From contig NC_012586.1 in assembly GCF_000018545.1 (NCBI RefSeq), positions 1,984,001-2,048,000 of the forward strand: 64,000 nt of DNA, read 5' to 3'. Numbering within the stretch: position 1 is the stretch's first letter; each line of letters begins with the position of its first letter. Shown here in pieces: positions 36,674 through 45,883 of this stretch. The position numbers and the translations under genes are program-made. This DNA is from Sinorhizobium fredii NGR234 (GTDB lineage: Bacteria > Pseudomonadota > Alphaproteobacteria > Rhizobiales > Rhizobiaceae). Below the pieces are notes generated by a model. The model saw only the letters and a list, made by a program, of their open reading frames with translations, was not told where the DNA came from and searched no databases.

Positions 36674-37561
36674 TCAGTTGAAGAAGCCCTGCAGCTCGCG
36701 CGCGAGCGCGTCAGGCTGCTCTTCCGCCAAATAATGGCCGCAGGACGCAATTGCCGTACCCCGAACATTGGTTGCTATCTTCTGCAATTGTGCGACGAGA
36801 TCCCGCATCGACCCCTGATCGGCTCGCACCGCGAGGACCGGCATTTCCAGCTTTCCTTTGGCGCTGAGTTCCCGGTTTTGCTGCGCCGACAACGATACCG
36901 CACGGTAATAGGCAAGCCCGCCCTTGAGGCCGCTGTAGAGGAATACGCGGAGATATTCCTCGAAGTCGGCATCGGAAAACACTTGCGGATTGGCTGCCTT
37001 GCGTTGCAGGAACCAGTTGAGGTAGGTGCGCTCTCGGCCCTCGATAAGCGCCTCCGGCAGATCAGGAACGTTGTGGAACGCGACATGCCATGTCCGCCAT
37101 GCCACGTCGGAAGACCAAGGCAGCGCGTCGGGAAGGCTTATTCCAGGGATTCCCGTATCCAGAATCGCCAGCCCTCGAACGCTGCTTCCGTAAAGCGCTG
37201 CGTAGGGATACGCGACCCAGGCGCCGATATCGTGGGCGACAAGGAAGTGTCGGTCGACACCCAGTTTCTGGACAAGCCCGCGGGCGATCTTCGCAATGTT
37301 CATCGTATCACACCCGGAAATCGGACGATCGGAATCGCCCTGTCCAGGCAGATCAGGCGCGATGATCCTGTAGCGGGCCCCGAGGATCGGCAAGATTTTG
37401 CGCCAGGCGTACCAACTTTGTGGGAAGCCGGCGAACAGGAGAATGACTTCGCCGTCTGCTCGCCCACCGCTGACATAGTGCAACCTGACGCCGTCCACCG
37501 TTGCGTAGCCGCGTTCGAAACCCTCGATCCCCGTTTCGGGCCATTCATGTCTTCCAACCAT
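36674..37561 (-). CDS. Alpha/beta-hydrolase, epoxide hydrolase/dehalogenase-like with aspartate nucleophile
   Basis: This 295-residue hydrolase has nucleophile D111 in VAHDIGAW, a fold and cap arrangement like epoxide hydrolases and haloacid dehalogenases, and a C-terminal histidine (SCGHYLAEEQP). The oxyanion loop reads FAGFPQSW instead of the usual HGxP, so the conserved histidine is replaced by alanine. GGGAG precedes the ATG at 37561; the frame extends upstream to 37636 without a ribosome site. It lies between an SDR gene and acoABC on the same strand, so it probably acts on an intermediate feeding the E1-E2 complex. Substrate unknown. Confidence 0.83.
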   Translation of the reverse strand: MVGRHEWPETGIEGFERGYATVDGVRLHYVSGGRADGEVILLFAGFPQSWYAWRKILPILGARYRIIAPDLPGQGDSDRPISGCDTMNIAKIARGLVQKLGVDRHFLVAHDIGAWVAYPYAALYGSSVRGLAILDTGIPGISLPDALPWSSDVAWRTWHVAFHNVPDLPEALIEGRERTYLNWFLQRKAANPQVFSDADFEEYLRVFLYSGLKGGLAYYRAVSLSAQQNRELSAKGKLEMPVLAVRADQGSMRDLVAQLQKIATNVRGTAIASCGHYLAEEQPDALARELQGFFN

Positions 37562-37752
37562 TGCAGTCTCCCACTCTTTAAATTTTTTTGCCTCAAACGC
37601 GATCGTTGCGCCCAAGCTCACCGGCTGCTTTTCCACCCACCCGGCTACGCCAGAATTTTCCGAGGCGGGAACCCGTGGGCAGCGAGCAAGGAGGCCCCTG
37701 CCTCATTGACGAAACGCGAAACCGCCGTGGCTCCCCGAAGGCCCCATTACGC

Positions 37753-38523
37753 TCAGAACGGGTCGCGCGCGGCGGTCAGCCAGCCGCCATCCATCACGTA
37801 GGCGCTACCATGGACGTAGTCGGCATCGTCGCTTCCGAGGAAGGCCGCGAGCTTGGCGATTTCCTGAGGCTGGCACCAACGCCTGGCGGGCACCTTGCTG
37901 ATCGCCAGGTCCATGTCCGGGGAGGCCGCGTTGTGTTCGGGCAAGGCCAGGGGAGTGGCTGTTGCGCCTGGGCAGATGCAGTTGACCCTGATGCCCTGGG
38001 CGCCGTACTCAAAGGTGAGCTGCCGCGTCAAACCTACGACACCATGCTTGGAGGCAGTGTAGGCCGATCCGCCGCCGGCGGCGCTAAAGCCCGACGTCGA
38101 GGCCGTGTTGATGATGGCGCCTTTGCCTTGCGCCAACATCTGCGGAATTACAGCCCGCGACATCAGGAACGGACCGGTGAGATTCACCGCCATGACCCTG
38201 TTCCACTCGTCGAGGCTAACTTCGTGTGCCGGAGCATGCCCATCGAGAACGCCCGCATTGTTGCAGAGAAGGTCAATGCGCCCCCACGTCGCAATGATCG
38301 CTTCCACGCCGTTCTGCACGCTTTTTGGATCACTGACGTCGACCTGCAGCGCGAACGCCATATCTGGCTTTTCCAGATTTTCGACAGTCTCGACGGCCCG
38401 ATCCAGATTGACATCGAGAGCGGCGACACGCGCGCCCCTGGACACAAACTCGCCAACCATGGCCCGACCCATCCCGGACCCTGCGCCTGTTACGACGACT
38501 ACCCGACCATCATAGCTATTCAC
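37753..38523 (-). CDS. Short-chain dehydrogenase/reductase
   Basis: This 256-residue classical SDR has the cofactor motif TGAGSGMG near residue 13, NNAG, a catalytic serine region and YTASK. I use GTG at 38523 because AGAGGAAG lies at ideal distance upstream; an ATG at 38577 lacks a site. A C-terminal DGGWLTA completes the family pattern. The aspartate at the end of the second strand (LDVN) suggests NAD preference. It lies 146 bp downstream of the importer permease and 191 bp upstream of the hydrolase. It probably oxidises an alcohol to the ketone that AcoABC can cleave. Confidence 0.88.
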   Translation of the reverse strand: MNSYDGRVVVVTGAGSGMGRAMVGEFVSRGARVAALDVNLDRAVETVENLEKPDMAFALQVDVSDPKSVQNGVEAIIATWGRIDLLCNNAGVLDGHAPAHEVSLDEWNRVMAVNLTGPFLMSRAVIPQMLAQGKGAIINTASTSGFSAAGGGSAYTASKHGVVGLTRQLTFEYGAQGIRVNCICPGATATPLALPEHNAASPDMDLAISKVPARRWCQPQEIAKLAAFLGSDDADYVHGSAYVMDGGWLTAARDPF

Positions 38524-38669
38524 GGCAATCTTCCTCTTGTTGATTACTGTTGGCGCCTCGTTTTCAATCGAGGCCACAGTGTGCGTTCATTTCGGCAGGC
38601 CCATGCGGTCCTCTGCACCTGGACCTGTCTTCGCTCGATACTCAGACACCAGAGGCGGTGGATCGGACC

Positions 38670-40397
38670 TCAATGTGCCGCCCGAATGCGCTTGTGAGCG
38701 TTTCGCCAGGTCGCCAACGTGACGACCAGCAAGCATGCAAGCAGGAGCAGGGAGAACACCGCATTGACCGAAGGAGTGAACCCAAATCGCATTTGGTTGA
38801 ACACCCAGATCGGCAGAGTCGGTGAGCCACCTGACAAGAACAGAGTTACCATGACGTCATCGGCCGAAAGCGTGAGGCCGAGAAACGCGCTGGCGACAAT
38901 CGTCCCCCTGATCATCGGAAACAGAACATGGACAAAGCTTTGCCACCGGTTGGCACCGAGATCCAACGAAGCTTCCATGAGGCTCGGGTCGATGCGCCGC
39001 AGCCGCACCAGCAATAGCAGCAGGGTGACCGGCATTACGAAGCTCATCTGGCCAACGACGATGCGCATAATGCCAGACGGAATGCCAAACAGTTCCGTTC
39101 CGAGCACCATTTCGATCCCGAGGACAACGCCCGGAGTCGCGATTGGAAGGGCGAACGCCATTTCATAGAAACGCGCCCCCTTCAGTCTGGCGTAATGCAC
39201 GATAAGGGCAAAAGCCGTGCCGACGACAACTGAAACCGACACGACACAAGCTGCAACCGCAACAGAGCGCTGCGCAGCTTCGATCAGAGATTGGTCCCGA
39301 AGGAGTTCGTAGTACCAATTCAGTGTCACCCCCTGCAGCGGAAACGTCTGCAAGTTTGCCGAATTGAAGGAAAACAGCACGATGATCGCTAGCGGCGCAT
39401 AGAGGTAGGCAATCACCGCGGCAAACCCGGCCGCGCCAAGACGGCGGCCTAAGCGGCTCGCCGAGGTTGACGCGGGAGCCACCGGTTGATCGGATTCTCC
39501 GCCGACCATGACGCCCTTGGCGGGGCACAGAGAGATAATCACCCCGAGGACCAAACCAACGCTCAGCATCAGCGCAACCGCGACAGCCGCGCCATAAGGC
39601 CAGTTGTTTGCAAAACCAAATTGTGTGGAGACGACCACCCCAAGGGTCGTGCCATCAATCCCACCGATCATCGCCGGAGTGACAAAATCGCCAACAGTCA
39701 CGAGAAACGCCAGTGAAAATCCTATCGCCAGGTTTCTGCGAGTAAGCGGCCAAACAAGATGGACGAAGGTCTGAAAGGCGGTAGCGCCGGAGTCTTCGGA
39801 TGCCTCGAAGAGGTCTCGCGGGATCTTCTCGAAAGCTCCCATTGTCGAGATGAAGATGAACGGGACCGAGATGTAGGCGAAGACGATAACAACTGCAGTC
39901 GGGCTGTAGAGAAACGCCTCCGATGGCGCGTCCAGAATTCCGCTGGACACCAGTGCCGCGTTCAGTACTCCCGACTGGCCGAGGATCACCCGCCATGCAA
40001 AAATCCGCATGAGGAGGCTGATCCACAGCGGGATTACTATAAGCATTGTCAGCAGGGCCTTATTCCGCCCCACGACCCGGCCAACATAGAAGGCTAGCGG
40101 ATATGCAATCACCGTTGCGAACACGCAGGCTATGAAACTGTACGACAGCGTGCGCCACAGCAAGGCCCAGAAGCCTGCCGAATTCCAGATCCGCGCGTAG
40201 TTCGTCAGTGAGGGTTCAAAGACGATGACACCCGCCGACGACTTGAGAAAGCTCGTTCCTATGAGGAGAAGGTTCGGCAGGATGACGATGAGGAACAGCC
40301 AGGCGACCACAGGAACGCTTGCGAAACTGAAATTCAGCGGCAAGCGTTGCCGGAACATCTTGCGGTCCAGAGAAATTGTCGCGACGCTATCAGTCAT
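38670..40397 (-). CDS. ABC importer permease, PotB-PotC-type fusion
   Basis: This 575-residue inner-membrane protein contains two permease halves in tandem, about twelve membrane segments in all. Each half has its own EAA loop: FEASEDSGATAFQTF near residue 198 and MEASLDLGANRWQSF near 476. The halves resemble the PotB and PotC permeases of polyamine importers, usually two genes, or the fused permease of iron(III) importers. It overlaps the ATPase end by eight bases. The importer at 38670-42615 sits at the head of the operon that leads to acoABC copy 1. A small cation, amine or carboxylate substrate is possible. Confidence 0.88.
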   Translation of the reverse strand: MTDSVATISLDRKMFRQRLPLNFSFASVPVVAWLFLIVILPNLLLIGTSFLKSSAGVIVFEPSLTNYARIWNSAGFWALLWRTLSYSFIACVFATVIAYPLAFYVGRVVGRNKALLTMLIVIPLWISLLMRIFAWRVILGQSGVLNAALVSSGILDAPSEAFLYSPTAVVIVFAYISVPFIFISTMGAFEKIPRDLFEASEDSGATAFQTFVHLVWPLTRRNLAIGFSLAFLVTVGDFVTPAMIGGIDGTTLGVVVSTQFGFANNWPYGAAVAVALMLSVGLVLGVIISLCPAKGVMVGGESDQPVAPASTSASRLGRRLGAAGFAAVIAYLYAPLAIIVLFSFNSANLQTFPLQGVTLNWYYELLRDQSLIEAAQRSVAVAACVVSVSVVVGTAFALIVHYARLKGARFYEMAFALPIATPGVVLGIEMVLGTELFGIPSGIMRIVVGQMSFVMPVTLLLLLVRLRRIDPSLMEASLDLGANRWQSFVHVLFPMIRGTIVASAFLGLTLSADDVMVTLFLSGGSPTLPIWVFNQMRFGFTPSVNAVFSLLLLACLLVVTLATWRNAHKRIRAAH

Positions 40398-41472
40398 AAA
40401 ACACCTGCGTGTTTACGAGATCGAAGGCGACCTGCACCGGTTGGCCTATTGAGAAGGTTGAATCTCGGGCGGCCGGCACGGTTCCGATCAAACTGAGGCC
40501 ACCGCAACGGACGTTGACCTCGCAATTCGTCCCCAGGAAAAGGACGTCTTCGACAACTCCCGGGATTGCGTCGGGCGAACGCCCTGCTCCGTTCATCGCC
40601 TTTACGTGCACCGCCTCGTACCTGATCGCCATGCGCGCCGTTCCGCCTCTATCGGAGGTGAGGCCGGCAATTCTGGTCCCCTCAATCGTACCGGCGTAGC
40701 CATCGCCCGTCGGTTCGAAACGAACATGAACGAGGTTCGACCGCCCGACGAATCTGGAGACGAACTCGTTTTGCGGCGCAAAATAGATTTCACGCGGCGT
40801 ACCCAGCTGGGCGATCTTGCCGTCATGCAGGACGACGACGCGGTCAGACATGGACAGCGCCTCGCCCTGATCGTGCGTGACATACATGAAGGCGATTCCG
40901 AGTTCTTTCTGCAGGGCAACCAATGTGTGCTGCATCTGCTGGCGCAGGCGCAGGTCAAGAGCGGCAAGGGGCTCGTCCAGAAGAAGAAGCTTGGGCCGTG
41001 AAACGATGGAGCGCGCCAGAGCCGCTCGCTGACGTTGCCCCCCTGAAAGTTGATGCGGCAGGCGGTCCGCAAAGGTCGACAGTTCGACAAGGGAAAGCGT
41101 TTCCTCGGCCTTCTTCCGGCGGTTTGCCTTGTGCTCGCCCTGCATCCGTAGGGGATACTCGACATTTTCCCGCACCGTGAGGTGCGGGAACAATGCATAG
41201 CTCTGGAATACAGTGCGAACGTCCCGCTTGAAGGGCGGAACGGCATTCATCACCTCTCCGTCCATCGCGATCTGCCCGTCGTCAGGCCTTTCGAAGCCAG
41301 CGACGGTTCTAAGGATGGTGGTTTTACCTGATCCGCTTGGCCCAAGTATCGAGAAAAACTCTCCGGGCTTCACCGAGAATGATACCTTTTCGAGCGCCGG
41401 CTTTTGGGCGCCCTCGTAGGTTTTAGATACGCCGACAAGCGAAAGTACCGGGCCGGTTTCACGTGTTCCCAT
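40390..41472 (-). CDS. ABC importer ATPase (PotA type)
   Basis: This 360-residue ATPase has Walker A GPSGSGKTT near residue 41, signature LSGGQRQR, Walker B LLLLDEPLAALD, switch VTHDQGEAL and a C-terminal TOBE domain (VRFEPTGDGYAGTIEG, RYEAVHV). Length and layout match PotA/FbpC-like ATPases. It lies 30 bp after the binding-protein gene and overlaps the fused permease. It energises that importer. Nothing points to sharing with other systems in the window. Confidence 0.93.
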   Translation of the reverse strand: MGTRETGPVLSLVGVSKTYEGAQKPALEKVSFSVKPGEFFSILGPSGSGKTTILRTVAGFERPDDGQIAMDGEVMNAVPPFKRDVRTVFQSYALFPHLTVRENVEYPLRMQGEHKANRRKKAEETLSLVELSTFADRLPHQLSGGQRQRAALARSIVSRPKLLLLDEPLAALDLRLRQQMQHTLVALQKELGIAFMYVTHDQGEALSMSDRVVVLHDGKIAQLGTPREIYFAPQNEFVSRFVGRSNLVHVRFEPTGDGYAGTIEGTRIAGLTSDRGGTARMAIRYEAVHVKAMNGAGRSPDAIPGVVEDVLFLGTNCEVNVRCGGLSLIGTVPAARDSTFSIGQPVQVAFDLVNTQVFYD

Positions 41473-41502
41473 GGCCAGTCTCCAGAGCTGTTCGAGCCGG
41501 TG

Positions 41503-42615
41503 TCAAAGGGTGCCGGCCAGGAAATCATTCCAGATCTGGATTCGACGCTCGACGTCTTCAGGCTCTCGTAAGAACACGAGGTTGTCCTTGAAATTGGGAT
41601 CCTCGGAATCCGGGATGTTCGTGTTCTGCAGCTCTTCCTCAGTAAGCCCGGCCTTGAGAGCGTCTGCGCCAGTGAGAATGCCGTTGCTTCCGGAGAATTT
41701 CATGAATCTCGCCTGCCAAGGCAGCGACATGGTATCGTTTAGGAATTTGTAGACGATGTCGCGCTGCCCCTTGGGGGTCACGAACGTGCCTTCAATCCAG
41801 GAAGGCGTGCCTTCCTTGGGCAGCGAATACTTGGAGTTGATCCCCTTCTTCTTGAGCGAGTTCACAACAGCGACATTGTGGCAGTAGCCGATCAACGCCT
41901 CGCCGGATGCATAGAGGGTGGCCGCATCATCAAAGCCCCGCGTAACGACCCGGACCTGCTGCCTCAGCGCACGAAGTGCATCGGTAACGAGCGTAAATTC
42001 TTCCTCAGTCAGGTTGAACGGATCCTTGGCGCCAACATAGAGCGCGACCATCGGAAGGTTGACGGTAGCGTCATCGAACGTCGTCACCTTACCCTTATAG
42101 GTTTCGTCCCACAGGTCGCCCCAGGTCGTCGGTGGCTCTTTGATCTGATCGGCATTGTACTGAAGTGGCTGCGTGCCCCAGTGAAGCGGGATGCCCATCA
42201 GAGTGCCATCGACGGAGAGGGGCTCCTTCCAATTCAGCCCTGGGAGGATATTTGCAACGTTTGGAACTTTCGAGATGTCGAATGGGCCGATCTGGCCAGC
42301 CTTCTTGAGGCGTCCGGCAGTGGAAGCTTCGGAATAGACGACGTCCGGCTTTACAGCGCCGGATTGAAGTTGTGCGAATACTTCATCGAGCGAAGAGATC
42401 ACGACGGGCTTTATCTTTACGCCGCCGTTAGCCGCTTCCCACTCTGCTACCCAATCAGGCTCATGATAGGTCTCCCAGGTGAGCAGGGTGATTGGTTCCT
42501 CCTCGGCCCATGCGTTGCGAATTATGGCCGGCGCCAAGAGCGAGGTGGCTGCCAAGGCACCACCAGCCTTCAGGATCGTGCGGCGTGTAGCTGACTGCGA
42601 CATCTTTTCGGACAT
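41503..42615 (-). CDS. ABC importer solute-binding protein (PotD-like), Tat-exported
   Basis: This 370-residue periplasmic binding protein starts with a twin-arginine signal (TRRTILKAG) and cleavage near AWA-E at residue 38. The mature protein begins PITLLTWETYHEPDW, as in spermidine/putrescine-type binding proteins, and contains VVYSEASTAGRL and GIPLHWGTQPLQYN. It is the first gene of the importer operon. A perfect 16-bp palindrome at 42643-42658 and a LacI-type box at 42700 lie upstream, so two regulators may converge here. The ligand is not predictable; polyamine is only the family label. Confidence 0.88.
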   Translation of the reverse strand: MSEKMSQSATRRTILKAGGALAATSLLAPAIIRNAWAEEEPITLLTWETYHEPDWVAEWEAANGGVKIKPVVISSLDEVFAQLQSGAVKPDVVYSEASTAGRLKKAGQIGPFDISKVPNVANILPGLNWKEPLSVDGTLMGIPLHWGTQPLQYNADQIKEPPTTWGDLWDETYKGKVTTFDDATVNLPMVALYVGAKDPFNLTEEEFTLVTDALRALRQQVRVVTRGFDDAATLYASGEALIGYCHNVAVVNSLKKKGINSKYSLPKEGTPSWIEGTFVTPKGQRDIVYKFLNDTMSLPWQARFMKFSGSNGILTGADALKAGLTEEELQNTNIPDSEDPNFKDNLVFLREPEDVERRIQIWNDFLAGTL

Positions 42616-42642
42616 TTGCTAGATCCCCTGTTTTGTGTTATC

Positions 42643-42658
42643 TAACTAACGTTAGTTA
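42643..42658. promoter_or_regulatory. Perfect 16-bp palindrome TAACTAACGTTAGTTA
   Basis: A complete palindrome without mismatch lies 28 bp upstream of the binding-protein gene and faces the divergent TetR gene at 42984. TetR-family operators are typically such compact palindromes, so this is the likely binding site of that regulator. Confidence 0.7.
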
Positions 42659-42699
42659 TATGGCTCCAGATTGCCTCGTGAGTCAACCATTTTCTGGCT

Positions 42700-42713
42700 T
42701 GTTATCGTTTACA
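42700..42713. promoter_or_regulatory. LacI-type operator upstream of the PotD-like gene
   Basis: TGTTATCGTTTACA is identical over 14 bases to the first box before the LacI gene at 27072. It lies 85 bp upstream of the importer start, in the 368-bp interval between that gene and the TetR gene. No other gene is seen in this interval. Confidence 0.6.
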
Positions 42714-42983
42714 CGGCAGTCGGCAGGTCCGGCCACCGATGGAACCGAATAGAATGGATGGTGATTACAGCCCTTAGCGCCGTTCGCAGCATCCACCTGC
42801 TGCTGCCTGCGTCAGAAAAAGGAAGCGGCTTCGTGAGCGCTCTCCGACAAGTTGGGTTGCGCGAGGCTGCGGTGTCGAAGATCCGTCAAACGTGCGGCGC
42901 CAGCGTGGGATCTCTTAAGATTGCAAGAGCACATACATACATATAGAGGAAGGCTAAGCAGCCTTGTTACTAGGACCCAGTGT

Positions 42984-43688
42984 ATGACCCTGCCGCCTCG
43001 AGTTCAGCAAGCGTGTGATCAAATGCGCCGCCACCTCGATCAATTTGACTGGACCAAATTGACCAACGGGCGCCGCCAAGTTCTTGAAACCTTTCTCGAA
43101 CTTGCAACAACGCAAGGCTTCACGGGCGTGACCATGAGAGGACTTGCCAAGGCGCTCGATGTGAAGGCGTCCAGCATTTATTTCCATTTTCCGGATGGGC
43201 GAGATGAAATCGTCGCCCAGTCGCTGAGGTGGCATTATCACAACTGGGGTACGGCAATCCTAAGTGCTGTCGAGAACAGCGCCGGCGCGAGCGAATTTTG
43301 GGACAGCATGGTACGGACGCATGTAAAGCGTCAGCTCGAGCTTCCAGAAAGCGATCTGTGGGACATACTTGTTGCCACGGATCGTATTTGCGGTTTCCTA
43401 CAGCCCGAAATCCGTCGAGAAATTGAGGACTGGCTGCATCTTTGCACGCAGATGTACGAGGCAGCGGCGTGCGAAATGGGTTACAAAAACTGTGCCGCTT
43501 CCGCGCGCGCCGTCATGAAGCTGCTGGATGGAGTCCGGTCATGGTGCGACTGGCCGGGACCAGGTAGCGATCTTGAAGACTGTACCGCAAGCGCCATTGT
43601 GATATCGCGCGCAATATTATCATCGCAGTCTGATCATCTCGATCTTTCGCCGGAGCGGGCGAAGACGGGGAAGACGCGCGCGGTCTAG
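42984..43688 (+). CDS. TetR-family transcriptional regulator
   Basis: This 234-residue regulator has a TetR helix-turn-helix (VTMRGLAKALDVKASSIYFHF) near residues 48-68 and a helical effector domain with several cysteines (CGFLQPEIR, HLCTQMYEAAAC). The ATG at 42984 is favoured by AGGACCC upstream; the frame is open 132 bp earlier but without a supported start. It is divergent from the importer operon, with the 16-bp palindrome between. Control of that operon, and so of acoABC copy 1, is likely. Effector unknown. Confidence 0.85.
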   Translation: MTLPPRVQQACDQMRRHLDQFDWTKLTNGRRQVLETFLELATTQGFTGVTMRGLAKALDVKASSIYFHFPDGRDEIVAQSLRWHYHNWGTAILSAVENSAGASEFWDSMVRTHVKRQLELPESDLWDILVATDRICGFLQPEIRREIEDWLHLCTQMYEAAACEMGYKNCAASARAVMKLLDGVRSWCDWPGPGSDLEDCTASAIVISRAILSSQSDHLDLSPERAKTGKTRAV

Positions 43689-43782
43689 TCTAAAGCGCCG
43701 CGCGTCGCAAAACTCGTTCAAACCTTATCGAAATGTGCTGTCGCGCGGCACCTCCCTGAATACGTCCCGCGAGTTTCGGACG

Positions 43783-44523
43783 CTACCCCGCAGTCGTGCC
43801 GCCATCGATACTCAGCATGCTGCCAGTTGCAAATCTGGCCTGCATTGCGACGAAGAGGACGAATTGTGCGATTTCATCCGGACTCGCGAACCGCTTCATC
43901 GGAACCTGAGCAATCGCACTCTCTCGTACTTCGGACGACCCTCCGAACCACTCTAGTTCAGCTTCCATCATGGGGGTGTCGACCGGGCCGGGGCAAACGC
44001 AATTCACCCTGACCTGAGGCGCGAGTTCAAGTGCGAGCGCCTTGCAAAGGCCGGCAAGACCGGCCTTGGACGCGCAGTAGTGAGCAAAGTTGGGCATTCC
44101 CATGAAGGAAAGGTTGGAAGCGATGGCCACGATGCTGCCTTGCCCGCGTTCTCGCATCCTCAATGCACAATTGCGGATGATGTAGAAAGCGCCCGACAGG
44201 TTGACATCGATGTGTCGACGCCACAGCTCCGGAGAGAGCTCTTCAAGTGCTGCCGGCGTGACTATGCCGGCCGCGTGCACCAGATAGTCGATACCATTGA
44301 AGCCTTCCCAGGCCGCATCGACTGCTGCGGCTGCGCTGCTTTCATCCGAGATGTCGGCGACGATGGGAATGGCACCGACTCCCAACCTTTGTGCGACGTC
44401 TTTCAGCAGATCCGCGCGGCGGCCGCATACCGCCACCCTGACGCCTGAACTGGCCAACTGCTGGGCACAGGCCAGTCCAATTCCCGAGGTTGCTCCAGTC
44501 ACAAGCGCCGTTTTCCGTTCCAT
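43783..44523 (-). CDS. Short-chain dehydrogenase/reductase
   Basis: This 246-residue SDR has cofactor motif TGATSGIG, the catalytic tyrosine-lysine pair YCASK and the C-terminal DGGTTAG. The usual NNAG is replaced by HAAG. CGRR at the end of the second strand suggests NADP preference. The ATG at 44523 begins the conserved region; an upstream ATG at 44595 adds 24 unrelated residues. It is the last gene of the long minus-strand series that begins at 55453. It is about 500 bp from the next gene, so it may have its own promoter. Substrate unknown. Confidence 0.85.
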   Translation of the reverse strand: MERKTALVTGATSGIGLACAQQLASSGVRVAVCGRRADLLKDVAQRLGVGAIPIVADISDESSAAAAVDAAWEGFNGIDYLVHAAGIVTPAALEELSPELWRRHIDVNLSGAFYIIRNCALRMRERGQGSIVAIASNLSFMGMPNFAHYCASKAGLAGLCKALALELAPQVRVNCVCPGPVDTPMMEAELEWFGGSSEVRESAIAQVPMKRFASPDEIAQFVLFVAMQARFATGSMLSIDGGTTAG

Positions 44524-44705
44524 CGCGTATTTCCACTTTGCTGCTACCAAGAAGATGCCGCTATTTGCCGACATGTGCCGACTATCGGCGCGCAAGGAGT
44601 ACTCAACCAGAGTGTAGACGTGCGCGGCCGGATCTCGACAATCGCCCCATCACTGCATCCTGCGCCAAGACACGAGCCACCCGCACACTCGTCCCTGGAG
44701 GCGGG

Positions 44706-44885
44706 TCACTCGTCCTCAAACCTGCGAAAATCCGAATGCCGCTGCAGCGCCCGCGGCAACGGGGCCGGATCTGCCTTCGGCACGACAAAACTGGAGGCGG
44801 CAAGAATAGCCTTCAGTGCTATCGGCCGATAATAGGCAGCGAGATCCAGTTCTTCTTTTCGATCCTTCTCAATACTGCGTTTCAT
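44706..44885 (-). CDS. Possible small protein of 59 residues
   Basis: A 60-codon frame starts at ATG 44885 with GAGGGGC as ribosome site. The peptide begins MKRSIEKDRKEELDLA, is charged at the N-terminus, has a hydrophobic middle (ALKAILAASSFVV) and a basic end. No family is recognised. It occupies the interval between the ABM-domain gene and the SDR gene on the same strand, which otherwise (44524-45020) shows no gene. Coding status is uncertain. Confidence 0.35.
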   Translation of the reverse strand: MKRSIEKDRKEELDLAAYYRPIALKAILAASSFVVPKADPAPLPRALQRHSDFRRFEDE

Positions 44886-45020
44886 CAGAGCGCCCCTCAA
44901 GAGTCGCGTTTACAGCGAAGTCACGTGATCTAGATGTGCTCAAGATGCAAGGCGCGAGGCGAGCGATCGCCGTGAAGTGCTCCCACCATGGCAGATTTGC
45001 CAGCGCACCACATCGCAAGC

Positions 45021-45314
45021 TCACGAGATACGCTTGAACTTGTTGAGTGTAACCGACTGAATCCACTGCCCCGCTTTTGCACCGAATGCCTTCATGGAAT
45101 CGGTGTTGTTGTGCAGTTCCAGCGACTGCTCATCTTCCCAGATCTCGTAAAAGACGAACTCTCCGGGGCGCTCGAGCGAAACGTGCAGATCATATTGAAC
45201 GAAGCCTGGCTCGGTTTTCGCAAAGGAAACCAGACCCAGCAACGCTTCTCGAAGGTGGTCCTCTTTGTCTGGATGGGCGACGACGGTGGCAATGACGACA
45301 AGCTTTTCTTTCAT
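45021..45314 (-). CDS. ABM-domain (YgiN-like) putative quinol monooxygenase
   Basis: This 97-residue protein has the dimeric alpha-beta barrel motif of the antibiotic-biosynthesis-monooxygenase family (VVIATVVAHPDKEDHLREAL; EPGFVQYDLHVS; FYEIWEDEQSLELHNN). Members include YgiN, which oxidises quinols, and many small proteins of unknown substrate. It lies 43 bp after the OsmC gene. The ribosome site is GAAACAGGTGAAAC-like, moderate. It may detoxify a reactive intermediate of the pathway; function beyond the family is inferred. Confidence 0.82.
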   Translation of the reverse strand: MKEKLVVIATVVAHPDKEDHLREALLGLVSFAKTEPGFVQYDLHVSLERPGEFVFYEIWEDEQSLELHNNTDSMKAFGAKAGQWIQSVTLNKFKRIS

Positions 45315-45357
45315 GTTTCACCTGTTTCTTCAGAGGAATTTCGCCGGATAATTCGGC

Positions 45358-45825
45358 TCAAGCATCAGCTAACTGCGGTTGCGGTTCGATGGATACTTTT
45401 GACCGAATTGAATTTGCGATGAAGCATCCCTTGTGTGCGCGGTGATGCAATCGAGCCAAGGTCTCACGATCCGGCTGCTTCTCCGAGCTGAAGGATACCC
45501 TGGGTCGAAGGGTGATCGACGATACCCAGTGGAAGCCGACGGGGCTTTTCGCGACGGTGCCGATTGCGTCGTCCGCATAGGCGCTGACTTTGTACCCGCT
45601 CGCCTCGCAGATCGCGAGGAAATACAGCATGTGGCAACTAGCGAGCGCAGAAACGAGCAACTGTTCCGGATCGGCCAGTTCGCTGTTGCCCAGATAATCC
45701 GGGGCTGCCGAAACAGGAATGCTTACCTTTGGGCTGATGATCGAATGATGGTCGCGGCTGTACGTGCCAGGTTGTTTGCTATGCTCAGTCGCAATCCATT
45801 CAACGCGAACGGTGTGTTCAGACAT
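45358..45825 (-). CDS. OsmC-family thiol peroxidase-like protein
   Basis: This 155-residue protein has the two family cysteines in SALASCHMLYFL and AHKGCFIANSI, which form the peroxidatic pair in OsmC/Ohr proteins. The start at 45825 follows GAGGAGC at ideal spacing; the frame extends upstream into the DUF1445 gene without reason. It is flanked by the DUF1445 and ABM-domain genes on the same strand. A protective role against hydroperoxides or reactive carbonyls made in the pathway is plausible. Confidence 0.88.
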   Translation of the reverse strand: MSEHTVRVEWIATEHSKQPGTYSRDHHSIISPKVSIPVSAAPDYLGNSELADPEQLLVSALASCHMLYFLAICEASGYKVSAYADDAIGTVAKSPVGFHWVSSITLRPRVSFSSEKQPDRETLARLHHRAHKGCFIANSIRSKVSIEPQPQLADA

Positions 45826-45883
45826 GCTGTGCTCCTCTATGCGACGTTTCCAAGATGTGGCAGGCCAATTGCCTGGGGCTCCT

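Noticed and set aside
42852..42983. Longer N-terminus for the TetR regulator
   Set aside because: The extra 44 residues are unlike the family, have no ribosome site and would extend into the promoter region.
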